NCBI GenBank assembly: GCA_001725415.1
Contig: MEGH01000027.1
Span: 1-51,347 of the forward strand
Source: Pseudonocardia sp. SCN 73-27
Lineage (GTDB): Bacteria > Actinomycetota > Actinomycetes > Mycobacteriales > Pseudonocardiaceae
Direction: 5' to 3'
DNA length: 51,347 nt
Positions 1-16,881 of this stretch are shown here, in pieces; within the stretch, counting starts at the first letter, position 1, and the number at the start of each line of letters is the position of its first letter. A program made the position numbers and the translations under genes. Below the pieces are notes generated by a model. That model worked only from the letters and a program-made list of their open reading frames with translations, was not told where the DNA came from and ran no database searches.

Positions 1-42
1 CCGCCAGCGTTCGTCCTGAGCCAGGATCAAACTCTCCAACAA
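1..42 (-). rRNA. rrs: 16S ribosomal RNA, 5' end only
   Basis: Read on the minus strand, positions 35-25 give the conserved AGAGTTTGATC and the following bases continue CTGGCTCAGGACGAACGC, the universal start of bacterial 16S rRNA. The mature 5' end is placed about seven bases before that motif, by analogy with E. coli, so the boundary at 42 is approximate. The gene runs off the left edge of the window. It is transcribed in the same direction as tyrS, which lies upstream of it. Confidence 0.97.
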
Positions 43-473
43 AACCCTGACAAACAAACACGCACCCACACCCGGACGGGACCGGAATGCGAGCACAAAC
101 AAACTGGCACAAACCGCCAATTCAAAAAACAAGCTCGACACACTGTTGAGTTCTCAAAAGACATCCGCGCACCATCATCACCGCTGACGCGGTTGATGTC
201 TGGGGCTTGTTCTGTCAGTTTGCCACACGGACCGTGTCCGGAGCAACTTTGTTATGCTACCTGGTCCGAGTCGCGGAGTCAACTCTGCTCGTCCCACGCC
301 CTCAGGCCGACACCGAGGTGTTCGTCCTTACCGGAGGTTGTCGCCGTCATGGGGGCTGACTCTGGGCCGGAGAACCGTCCCGGTCTGTCGTGCTGCCCGC
401 TGGCGACTTGGAGAAAGTTACACGAGGCGAAAACCCTGGTTTCACGGGGGTCCCCTTTTGATGTTCCCCCTGG
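43..473 (-). other. rRNA operon leader and upstream region (non-coding)
   Basis: The 431 bases between the tyrS stop and 16S rRNA hold no credible gene. Positions 160-141, read on the minus strand, give CTTTTGAGAACTCAACAGTG, the element typical of actinobacterial rrn leaders and spacers. It contributes to the 16S processing stem and includes a boxA-like antitermination segment. The leader from the predicted promoter (254-282) to 16S is about 205 bases. Positions 430-470 are rich in runs of G and C and can fold after the tyrS stop, but no clean intrinsic terminator is visible, so some readthrough from tyrS is possible. Two short frames at 193-763 are not credible. Confidence 0.75.
254..282 (-). 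promoter_or_regulatory. Predicted rRNA operon promoter
   Basis: On the minus strand a -35 hexamer TTGACT (282-277) is followed by a 17-base spacer and a -10 hexamer TAGCAT (259-254). This fits housekeeping-sigma promoters well, and it drives the 16S gene. The start point would be near 247. No second equally good promoter was seen between here and tyrS, although rrn operons often have several. Confidence 0.65.
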
Positions 474-1754
474 TCAGCGGCCTGCTGCGCGTGCGCCGGC
501 CAGATTGCGCTTGCCGCGGCGCAGGACGAGCCAGCCGCCGTCGAGGAGATCCGTCGCGCTCGGCGCCCACTCCTCGTCGGTCACCTTTGCGTTGTTCACG
601 TAGGCGCCGCCCTCCTTCACCGCACGGCGCGCGGCAGAACGGCTGTCGGCCAAGCCGCTGTCGCACAACAGGTCCAGGATCGTGGGCGGCGCGTCGAGGC
701 CGAAGTCCGCCGTCGGGACCTCCGCCATGGCGGCGTCGAGGGTCGACGCGTCGAGGCCCGTGAGCTCTCCCCTGCCGAACAGCGCCTGGCTCGCCGCCAC
801 CACCTGCTGCGTGTGGTGCTCGCCGTGGACGAGCGTCGTCAGCTCCTCGGCCAGCCGTCGCTGGCCGGCGCGCAGGTGTGGTCGTTCGGCCACGTCGCGG
901 TCGAGCTCGGCGATCTCGTCCTGGCTCAGGAACGTGAACAGCCGCAGGTACTTCCCCACGTCGGCGTCGGCGACGTTCACGAAGTACTGGTACCAGGCGT
1001 ACGGCGAGGTCATGGCCGGGTCGAGCCAGATGTTGCCGCCCCCGGTCGACTTCCCGAACTTGCGGCCCGACGAGTCGGTCACCAACGGGGTGGTGAGCGC
1101 GTGCGCCGATGCCCCGTCGACGCGGCGGATCAGCTCCACTCCACCGACGATGTTGCCCCACTGGTCGGAGCCACCGATCTGCAGCCGGCAGCCCTGTTCG
1201 CGGTACAGCCGCAGGTAGTCCTGGGACTGCAGCAGCAGGTACGAGAACTCGGTGTAGGACATCCCGTCGCCCTCGAGCCGTCGCTTCACCGTCTCGCGGG
1301 CGAGCATCACGTTGATCGAGAAGTGCTTGCCGACGTCGCGCAGGAACTCGAGCACCGACTGGGGCCCGGTCCAGTCCAGGTTGTCGACGATCGTCGCCCC
1401 CGTGGGCGAGCCGTCGAACTCCACGAACCGTTCGAGCTGGCCGCGGATCCGCCCTGCCCAGTCGGCGACGACGTCGGCGGTGTTGAGCGTGCGCTCGCCC
1501 TGGTCACGCGGGTCGCCGATCATCCCGGTGGCGCCACCGGCGAGCACGATGGGCCGCGCGCCGGCCTGCTGGAAGCGGCGCAGCGTGAGCAGCGGCACGA
1601 GGTTGCCCGCGTGCAGGCTCGGCGCCGTCGGGTCGAACCCGCAGTACAGCGTCAACGGGTCGGGTCCCGACAGGTCCGTGCGCAGTGCGTCGCGGTCCGT
1701 CGTCTGCGCGATGAGGCCGCGCCATTCCAGCTCGTCGAGGATGTGCATGCTCAC
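474..1754 (-). CDS. tyrS: Tyrosyl-tRNA synthetase
   Basis: Class I aminoacyl-tRNA synthetase that charges tRNA-Tyr in the cytoplasm. The protein has 426 residues, normal for bacterial TyrRS. It shows the TyrRS start region with [16 protein letters not shown] (HIGH-like HAGN at about residues 48-51), the [10 protein letters not shown] tyrosine-binding segment, KFGKS as the KMSKS loop, and a C-terminal S4-type RNA-binding domain ending in a SGRKFGK-independent RRGKRN tail. The GTG at 1754-1752 is chosen over the ATG six bases further in, because a GGAGG sits nine bases before the GTG and the resulting MS-x-HILDEL start matches the family. An in-frame open stretch continues far upstream but has no homology. 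It is the last gene before the rRNA operon and reads the same way; the gap to the lipoprotein gene upstream is 89 bases. Confidence 0.97.
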   Translation of the reverse strand: MSMHILDELEWRGLIAQTTDRDALRTDLSGPDPLTLYCGFDPTAPSLHAGNLVPLLTLRRFQQAGARPIVLAGGATGMIGDPRDQGERTLNTADVVADWAGRIRGQLERFVEFDGSPTGATIVDNLDWTGPQSVLEFLRDVGKHFSINVMLARETVKRRLEGDGMSYTEFSYLLLQSQDYLRLYREQGCRLQIGGSDQWGNIVGGVELIRRVDGASAHALTTPLVTDSSGRKFGKSTGGGNIWLDPAMTSPYAWYQYFVNVADADVGKYLRLFTFLSQDEIAELDRDVAERPHLRAGQRRLAEELTTLVHGEHHTQQVVAASQALFGRGELTGLDASTLDAAMAEVPTADFGLDAPPTILDLLCDSGLADSRSAARRAVKEGGAYVNNAKVTDEEWAPSATDLLDGGWLVLRRGKRNLAGARAAGR

Positions 1755-1843
1755 GTCGTCGATCCTCCCCGTGACTCCACAGTGCCCGGCCGCCGGGGTC
1801 GGCAGCCGGGCACCGGTGGTACCGCGTGCGAACGGTCGTGTGA

Positions 1844-2869
1844 TCAGCCGAGCTTCGCGGCCAGCTGACCCGGCAGGGTGTCGAGCACGGACGGCAGGCT
1901 CAGCGCGCTGCTGAACGACAGGGCGGCCGACTGCTGGTCGTCGAGGACGACGACCTTGCCCTCCTTCACCGCCTCGAGGTTCGCGTACCCGGGCAGCGAC
2001 TCGAAGGCCTGCCGCTCCTGGGCCGACGAGGTGATCAGCACGAGGACGTCGACCTGGTCGAGCCTGGAGAGCTCCTCGGTGCTGACCGTCGCGTAGAACT
2101 GGTTGCCGGCGAGGGTGTTGAACTCGGCGGGGGTGACCATGCCCATCGCCTCGAACGCCCGGGCGCGCAGATCCTGAGAGCCCCACACGAAGAAGCTCGC
2201 GTTGTCGTTGCTGCTCGGGCGGACGCCCGCGACGGACTTGCCGACGAGCGTCGGGTACTGCTGCTTCACCTGGGCGAAGCGGGCCTCGAGGTCGGCGACG
2301 AGCTTGTCGGCCTCGGCGGCCTTGCCCAGCGCCTGGCCGGTCAGCCTCGTGGCGTCCTGCCACGGCGTGCCGTAGTCGACGAAGCCCGCGGGCTGCGCGA
2401 TCGTCGGGGCGATCTTCGAGTAGGTGTCGTAGGTCTCCTGGGTCAGGCCCGCGGAGATGCCGACGATGAGGTCGGGGCGCAGGGCCGCGATCGCCTCGGT
2501 CGAGACGTCGCCGACGGGCAGGACCGTCGGGGTCTGGCCGGCCAGCTTCGGCTGCGCCCATGGCCAGGTGGCCGACGGCTGGTTGCCGGTGAACTCGCGG
2601 ATGCCGACGGGCACGACGCCGAGCGCGAGGATCGCGTCCTGGTCGGTGTAGCCGAGGGAGACGACGCGCTGCGGGGCGGCAGGGATGGTCGTCGTGCCGA
2701 ACTCGTGGGTGACCGTCGCCGGGAAGGCGCCGCCCGGTCCGCCGGTCTCCGGCGAGGACGACCCGCCCGCGGAGCCGGAGCCGCACGCGGCGAGGACGAA
2801 CAGTGCGACCAGCGAGGCGGCCACGGCGGACGGACGTAGTGCGCGAGTGCGCAGAAATCGGACGATCAC
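1844..2869 (-). CDS. Iron-siderophore ABC transporter substrate-binding lipoprotein
   Basis: Predicted cell-surface receptor that hands ferric siderophore (or a similar chelate) to an ABC importer. The 341-residue protein starts with a lipoprotein signal peptide: positive residues, a hydrophobic run, and lipobox VLAAC with Cys29. A Gly/Ser linker then leads to a FecB/FepB-type periplasmic binding domain (Peripla_BP_2), recognised by [20 protein letters not shown] and the ALRPDLIVG segment. The GTG at 2869 is preferred because it opens the signal peptide; the longer frame from 2986 would put unrelated residues in front. An iron box lies six bases upstream of the start, so it should be repressed by an IdeR/DtxR protein when iron is plentiful. 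No permease or ATPase is adjacent, so it is an orphan receptor in this window. The exact siderophore cannot be told. Confidence 0.9.
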   Translation of the reverse strand: MIVRFLRTRALRPSAVAASLVALFVLAACGSGSAGGSSSPETGGPGGAFPATVTHEFGTTTIPAAPQRVVSLGYTDQDAILALGVVPVGIREFTGNQPSATWPWAQPKLAGQTPTVLPVGDVSTEAIAALRPDLIVGISAGLTQETYDTYSKIAPTIAQPAGFVDYGTPWQDATRLTGQALGKAAEADKLVADLEARFAQVKQQYPTLVGKSVAGVRPSSNDNASFFVWGSQDLRARAFEAMGMVTPAEFNTLAGNQFYATVSTEELSRLDQVDVLVLITSSAQERQAFESLPGYANLEAVKEGKVVVLDDQQSAALSFSSALSLPSVLDTLPGQLAAKLG

Positions 2870-2874
2870 GCAGG

Positions 2875-2893
2875 TCAGGTTAGGCTGCCCTAC
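2875..2893 (-). promoter_or_regulatory. IdeR/DtxR iron box for the siderophore-binding lipoprotein
   Basis: On the plus strand this 19-base site reads TCAGGTTAGGCTGCCCTAC, which matches 15 of 19 positions of the mycobacterial/DtxR iron-box consensus TTAGGTTAGGCTAACCTAA. A likely promoter overlaps it: TGGACG (2905-2900, minus) and TAACCT (2883-2878) separated by 16 bases. Transcription would then start at about 2871, only a couple of bases before the GTG start at 2869, giving an essentially leaderless mRNA. The box also overlaps the stop codon (2892-2890) of the glycosylase gene upstream. Confidence 0.85.
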
Positions 2894-3591
2894 TGTGCTC
2901 GTCCAGGCTCGATTGCGTGACGGTCGCGGACCCGTCCGGGCCGGTAGGCGCTCACGGCACACGAGGCGCCGTCCCAGAACCGCCACGACAGGTCGGCCGC
3001 GGCGGCCACCCCGACACGCGGTCCGGTCATCACCCGCCCGGGCGGGACCCGTTCACCCGTGAGCAACCGAACGGGCGACGCCGCATCCGTCACGTCGATC
3101 CCGTTGTGCTCCTTACGAAGTCCCATCAGGGAGGCGAGGCGTGCCGGTCCGCGGGCGAGGTCGTCGTCACGACGGGCGGTGGGCCGCCGGGTGCGCGCCA
3201 CCCCGAGGTCGGACACGACCTCCCCCGCGCGCAGCAGCACCGCGCCCGCTTCCCCGTCGGGGAGGCAGCTCACATTGGCGCAGAAGTGCATCCCGTAGAC
3301 GAAGTACACGTACAGCCGGCCTGCGGGGCCGAACATGACGGCGTTGCGCGGCGTACGGCCGCGGTAGCTGTGGGAGGCGGGGTCGTCGGCGGCGCGGTAG
3401 GCCTCGACCTCGACGATCCGTGCGGCGACGGGCCCGTCGGCGGTGTCGGCCTCCAGGACGGTGCCGAGCAGCCGGGGCGCGACGGTGAGGACGTCCTCGG
3501 TGAGTTCGGCACGGGTGACGAGCACCTCCGGGCCGGAGCGTGCGGACGTCGCCCCGGTGGGGTCACCGGTGCGACGTCCGCCGTTCGCCAC
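2890..3591 (-). CDS. mpg: 3-methyladenine DNA glycosylase (AAG/MPG family)
   Basis: Base-excision repair enzyme that removes alkylated purines such as 3-methyladenine and hypoxanthine. The 233-residue protein carries AAG family hallmarks: VEAYRAADDPASHSYRGRTPRN with the catalytic Glu region, MFGPAGRLYVYFVYGMHFC, and a late GPRVGV segment. The GTG at 3591 begins two bases after the aminotransferase stop, so it is probably co-transcribed with the arginine operon. About 20 residues at the N-terminus are Gly/Arg-rich and lie outside the usual ~200-residue domain; a later GTG near the LVTRAELTEDVL segment is an alternative start. The stop codon lies inside the iron box of the next gene. Fold assignment is secure; the start is not. 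Confidence 0.92.
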   Translation of the reverse strand: MANGGRRTGDPTGATSARSGPEVLVTRAELTEDVLTVAPRLLGTVLEADTADGPVAARIVEVEAYRAADDPASHSYRGRTPRNAVMFGPAGRLYVYFVYGMHFCANVSCLPDGEAGAVLLRAGEVVSDLGVARTRRPTARRDDDLARGPARLASLMGLRKEHNGIDVTDAASPVRLLTGERVPPGRVMTGPRVGVAAAADLSWRFWDGASCAVSAYRPGRVRDRHAIEPGRAQ

Positions 3592-3593
3592 GA

Positions 3594-7713
<4,120 letters not shown>

Positions 7714-7753
7714 TCACGCAGGGTCGGGGGCCGCCGCGACGGGGTGGTACGGG

Positions 7754-11285
<3,532 letters not shown>

Positions 11286-11302
<17 letters not shown>

Positions 11303-12446
11303 TGTTCTCCTCCACGTACGCGTGCGAGAGGTCGGTCGTGAGGATCTCGGCCTCGCCATCGGCCAGCCCCAGCGCGATCTCGACGACGATGTCCTCGCCG
11401 GACAGGTCGGCGTCGGTGCGCCCGCCCGCGGCCACTCCCCCCGCGCACAGCAGGACGCCGTTGATGGTGATGTCGATGCGATCGGGGTCGACGTGGGCGT
11501 CGGAGTAGCCGACGGCGGCGGCGACACGTCCCCAGTTGCCGTCGGACCCGAACAGCGCGGTCTTGACCAGCGAGTCGCGGGCGACGGTCCGGGCGACGGT
11601 GACGGCCTCGTCCTCGGTGCGGGCGCCGGTGACGCGCACCAGGATCCGCTTGGTGACGCCCTCGGCGTCGGCCTGCATCTGCTTGGCCAGATCGCGGCAG
11701 ACGGCGGTGACCGCGACGGTGAGCGCCGCCTCGTCGGCCCGCACACCGGAGGCGCCCGAGGCCAGCAGCAGGACGGTGTCGTTGGTCGACATCGAGCCGT
11801 CGACGTCGAGGCGGTCGAAGCTGACCCGGACCGCGGCGCGCAGCGCGTCCTGCAGTGAGGCCGGGTCGACGACCGCGTCGGTGGTGACGACCGAGAGCAT
11901 CGTGGCCATCGAGGGCGCGATCATGCCGGCGCCCTTGGTGAGACCGCCGACGCTCCAGCCCGCCGGGTCGGTGTACGCGGCCTGCTTGGCGACGGTGTCG
12001 GTCGTCATGATCGCGCTCGCGGCGGCGAGGGCGGCGGCCTCGGTGTCCGCCAGTGCACCGGCGGCCTTCTCCACACCCGCGAGGACGGTGTCGCGGGGAA
12101 GCTGCTTGCCGATGAGCCCGGTCGAGCAGACGGCGACCTCGATCGCGCCGCAGCCCAGGACCTCGGCGGCCTTCTCGGCGGTGGCGTGCGCGACCTGGAA
12201 GCCCTCCGGGCCGGTGCAGGCGTTGGCACCGCCGGAGTTGAGGACGACCGCGCGCAGCGCGCCGGTGCCGAGAACCTGCTCGGACCACAGGACGGGCGCG
12301 GCCTTGACCTTGTTGCGGGTGAAGACGCCTGCAGCGTGCTGGTCGGGGCCGTCGTTGACGACGAGGGCGAGGTCGAGCCGGTCGTCGGACTTGATGCCGG
12401 CGGCGACGCCTGCGGCCCGGAACCCGCTCGGGGTGGTGACGGTCAT
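11286..12446 (-). CDS. argJ: Glutamate N-acetyltransferase / ornithine acetyltransferase
   Basis: Recycles the acetyl group from acetylornithine to glutamate, and possibly also uses acetyl-CoA. The 386-residue precursor is autocleaved in this family; the site is seen at Ala181-Thr182 in [14 protein letters not shown], where the new N-terminal Thr is the nucleophile. The ATG at 12446 has AAGGA about ten bases before it and gives the expected [13 protein letters not shown] start. It lies 41 bases after argC. With ArgJ present, a separate ArgE is not needed for the cyclic pathway. Confidence 0.97.
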
Positions 12447-12487
12447 GTCGGGGAGTCCTTCGGGGACATACGCGGGGAACGTGCGGG

Positions 12488-14279
<1,792 letters not shown>

Positions 14280-14321
14280 GCAGCTACCGGGTGGGTGAGG
14301 GCGATCACTAGTGTCCGGTCC

Positions 14322-15035
14322 ATGACCCCAGAGGGCTCCGCGAAGGCCACGGATCAGGCCACGGAACAGTCCGCGGCGGAGGCCGAGCGCCGGGCCACCA
14401 TCGCTGCCGAGATCGCACGCGGCGCCGCGGAGCGCCTCTCGTTCTTCTCCGACGCCGTCGTCGCGATCGCCATCACGCTGCTGGCCATCGAGCTGCCGGT
14501 ACCCCAGGGCGACACCGACGCCGCGTTCCTGCACAGCCTCGGCGAGGAGTCGTTCGCCTACATCACGTTCCTGATCAGCTTCATCGCCATCGCGAACCAC
14601 TGGGCCGCTCACCACCGGGTGTTCCGCTACGTCGGGCGGGCCGACCGGGGGTTGGTGCTGCTCAACCTGGTGTGGCTGCTGCTGATCGTGCTGACGCCGT
14701 TCATCACCGAGGTCGTCCGCGAGGGCGACGACCTCACCTGGATCCGGTTCGGGCTGTACTCCCTGACCCAGGCGCTCCTGCTGTTCGTGCTCGCCGTCAT
14801 GGTCTCCCGGATGTCGACGCGCGGCCTGTTCGTCGACGGGACACCGGAGTCGCTGGCGCGGCGTGGCTGGATCAGCATGGCGCTGACCGGCGCGGGGTTC
14901 CTGTTGTCGATCCCGTTCTTCCCGCTTCTGCGCGCCTGGAGCTTCGCGCTGTGGATCGCCCTGCCGATCGTCTTCAACCGCATCGCCGTCGCGGTCGGTC
15001 TGGTGGCGCCGCACCGCCACGGCGAGGACGACTGA
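14322..15035 (+). CDS. TMEM175-like (DUF1211) membrane protein, possible potassium channel
   Basis: Multi-pass membrane protein of 237 residues. After about 40 charged, Ala/Glu-rich cytoplasmic residues, helix 1 has the TMEM175 hallmark RLSFFSDAVVAIAITLLAIEL (FSD at residues 42-44), in which the conserved Arg and the FSD-x-V core are kept. About five further hydrophobic stretches follow, consistent with the six-helix unit of bacterial TMEM175 channels. Bacterial members conduct K+ in characterised cases; that function is transferred here, not shown. The ATG at 14322 is preferred over a GTG 27 bases upstream. It follows alkD by 42 bases and converges with the FrnE-like gene. Confidence 0.82.
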   Translation: MTPEGSAKATDQATEQSAAEAERRATIAAEIARGAAERLSFFSDAVVAIAITLLAIELPVPQGDTDAAFLHSLGEESFAYITFLISFIAIANHWAAHHRVFRYVGRADRGLVLLNLVWLLLIVLTPFITEVVREGDDLTWIRFGLYSLTQALLLFVLAVMVSRMSTRGLFVDGTPESLARRGWISMALTGAGFLLSIPFFPLLRAWSFALWIALPIVFNRIAVAVGLVAPHRHGEDD

Positions 15036-15041
15036 GCCCCG

Positions 15042-15710
15042 TCACGACGACGTGCGTGCCTCCCACGCCGCGTCGAGGGCTCTGCCGAACAGCTCGACCG
15101 GCTGCGCGCCGGACACCGCGTGCGTCCCCCCGAGCACGACGAACGGCACACCCGTGACGCCGAGCTTCGCGGCGCGGACGATGTCGTCGTCGATCTCGTC
15201 GCCGAACTTGCGGGCGTCGAGCACGTCGCGGGCGGCATCGGCGTCCACGCCGGCCTCGGCGGCCAGGCCGACCAGGGTGTCGTGATCCCCCACGCGGGCG
15301 CCCTCGGTGAACTGCGCACGGTAGAGCCGCTCGACCATCGCCGCCGACCGCCGCGACTCCCCGGCCAGGTGCACCATCCGGTGCGCGGCCCGCGTGTTGG
15401 CCATCAAAGCCCGGTCGAACCGGAACTCGATGCCGAGCGCGGCGCCCTGTGCGCGGATGCGGTCGTGCATCTCGTCGGCCTGGGGGCCGGCCGCGACGCC
15501 CTTGGCCGCGAGGTACTCGGCGACCGGGACGGCCGTGTCCTCGGGCAGGTCGGGATCGAGCTGGAAGCTGCGGTACCGCACGTCGACGGCGTCACGGTGC
15601 GCGAAATCCTCGACCGCACGGCCCAGCGCGGCGTGGCCGAGACAGCAGAACGGGCAGACGACGTCCGCCCAGACGTCGATCACCATCGGGTCGTCGTGTC
15701 CGGGTGCCAT
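15042..15710 (-). CDS. DsbA-family oxidoreductase (FrnE-like)
   Basis: Thioredoxin-fold protein of about 222 residues in the cytoplasmic FrnE/2-hydroxychromene isomerase-like branch of the DsbA family; no signal peptide is visible. The active site is CPFC in [18 protein letters not shown] (Cys19 and Cys22), and the cis-Pro loop is [12 protein letters not shown]. Such proteins act as disulfide oxidoreductases or isomerases; the substrate is unknown. The start is uncertain: ATGs at 15722, 15710 and 15686 are all in frame. It is convergent with the TMEM175-like gene (6-base gap) and divergent from the luciferase-like gene. Confidence 0.87.
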   Translation of the reverse strand: MAPGHDDPMVIDVWADVVCPFCCLGHAALGRAVEDFAHRDAVDVRYRSFQLDPDLPEDTAVPVAEYLAAKGVAAGPQADEMHDRIRAQGAALGIEFRFDRALMANTRAAHRMVHLAGESRRSAAMVERLYRAQFTEGARVGDHDTLVGLAAEAGVDADAARDVLDARKFGDEIDDDIVRAAKLGVTGVPFVVLGGTHAVSGAQPVELFGRALDAAWEARTSS

Positions 15711-15770
15711 GTGGCCCACCATTGCAGGCCGGCCGGAACAAACCACGCGCCCGGGCGACTTGGTGCGGGC

Positions 15771-16808
15771 ATGGAGATCGGCGTCACCACCTTCGCGGAC
15801 GCGTCGCACGACGTCGCGCCGTCGCAGCGGCTGCGCGAGACCGTCGAGCAGATCGCGCTTGCCGACGAGGTCGGCCTCGACATGTTCGGCGTCGGCGAGC
15901 ACCACCGCGCCGACTACCTCGCCTCCGCGCCCGCGATGGTCCTCGCCGCCGGCGCCGAGCGGTCGTCGCGCATCCGGCTCAGCAGCGCCGTCACGGTGCT
16001 GAGCAGCGACGACCCGGTCCGCGTGTTCCAGAACTTCGCGACGCTCGACCTGCTCTCCGGCGGGCGCGCCGAGATCATGGCGGGCCGCGGCTCGTTCGTG
16101 GAGTCGTTCCCGCTGTTCGGCCACGACCTCGCCGACTACGACGAGCTGTTCGCCGAGAAGCTCGACCTGCTCCTCGCGCTGCGCGACGACCCCCGCGTCA
16201 CGTGGTCGGGGCGGCACCGGCCGGCGCTCACCGACCAGGCCGTGTTCCCACGACCCGTGCAGGACCCGCTGCCGGTGTGGGTGGCCGTCGGCGGCAACCC
16301 ACAGTCGGTGGTGCGCGCCGGGATGCTGGGGCTGCCGATGGCGCTGGCGATCATCGGGGGCACGCCCGACCGGTTCGTGCCGTTCGCCGACCTGTTCCGG
16401 CGAGCCCTCGGTGAGTCGGGGCACGACGTCGCGACCCCGCTGTCGCTGAACATGCACGGGTTCGTCGCCCGGACCGACGCCGAGGCCGCCGACGGGTACT
16501 TCCCGCCGCACTCGCGGGTGATGAACCGGATCGGCCGCGAACGCGGCTGGAGCCCGACCAACCGGGCGGCGTTCGACGCCGCGACGACCATGCAGGGCCC
16601 CTACGTCGTCGGCAGCCCCGAGCGGGTGGCGGAGAAGATGCTGCACCACCACGAGCTGTTCGGTCACGACCGCATCGCGCTGCAGCTCGCCATCGGCGAC
16701 ATCGCGCACGCCGACGTCCTGCGGGCCATCGAGTTGCTGGGCACCGAGGTGGCGCCGCTGGTCCGCGACGAGGTGGCGCGGCGCCGAGCCGCACCCGCGG
16801 CTGTCTGA
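15771..16808 (+). CDS. LLM-class flavin-dependent oxidoreductase (luciferase-like)
   Basis: TIM-barrel monooxygenase/oxidoreductase of 345 residues using FMN or, commonly in actinobacteria, coenzyme F420. Visible are [16 protein letters not shown] near residue 40, [41 protein letters not shown] and [16 protein letters not shown], all typical of the bacterial luciferase superfamily. The ATG at 15771 is preceded by a short divergent gap shared with the FrnE-like gene. No pathway partner is nearby, so the substrate cannot be named. Confidence 0.88.
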   Translation: MEIGVTTFADASHDVAPSQRLRETVEQIALADEVGLDMFGVGEHHRADYLASAPAMVLAAGAERSSRIRLSSAVTVLSSDDPVRVFQNFATLDLLSGGRAEIMAGRGSFVESFPLFGHDLADYDELFAEKLDLLLALRDDPRVTWSGRHRPALTDQAVFPRPVQDPLPVWVAVGGNPQSVVRAGMLGLPMALAIIGGTPDRFVPFADLFRRALGESGHDVATPLSLNMHGFVARTDAEAADGYFPPHSRVMNRIGRERGWSPTNRAAFDAATTMQGPYVVGSPERVAEKMLHHHELFGHDRIALQLAIGDIAHADVLRAIELLGTEVAPLVRDEVARRRAAPAAV

Positions 16809-16835
16809 GCCCCGGCGCGCTCGCGACCCCGGGTC

Positions 16836-16875
16836 GTGAGCGGCAATAGTCGCGATGGCGACCATTGCCGCTCAC
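16836..16875. repeat. 40-base near-perfect palindrome between convergent genes
   Basis: The left arm begins GTGAGCGGCAAT and the right arm ends ATTGCCGCTCAC (12 of 12 paired). A single A-C mismatch and a further GTCGC/GCGAC pairing follow, closing on a four-base GATG loop, so 17 of 18 positions pair. It sits between the convergent luciferase-like gene and pheT. It could act as a two-way terminator, but it lacks a T tract and is unusually long, so a dispersed palindromic repeat is the other possibility. Confidence 0.75.
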
Positions 16876-16881
16876 AGGCTC

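Noticed and set aside
1755-2786. In-frame upstream extension of tyrS, giving a 770-residue protein
   Set aside because: The extension is Arg/Gly-rich, overlaps the lipoprotein gene in another frame and has no TyrRS homology; high GC keeps such frames open.
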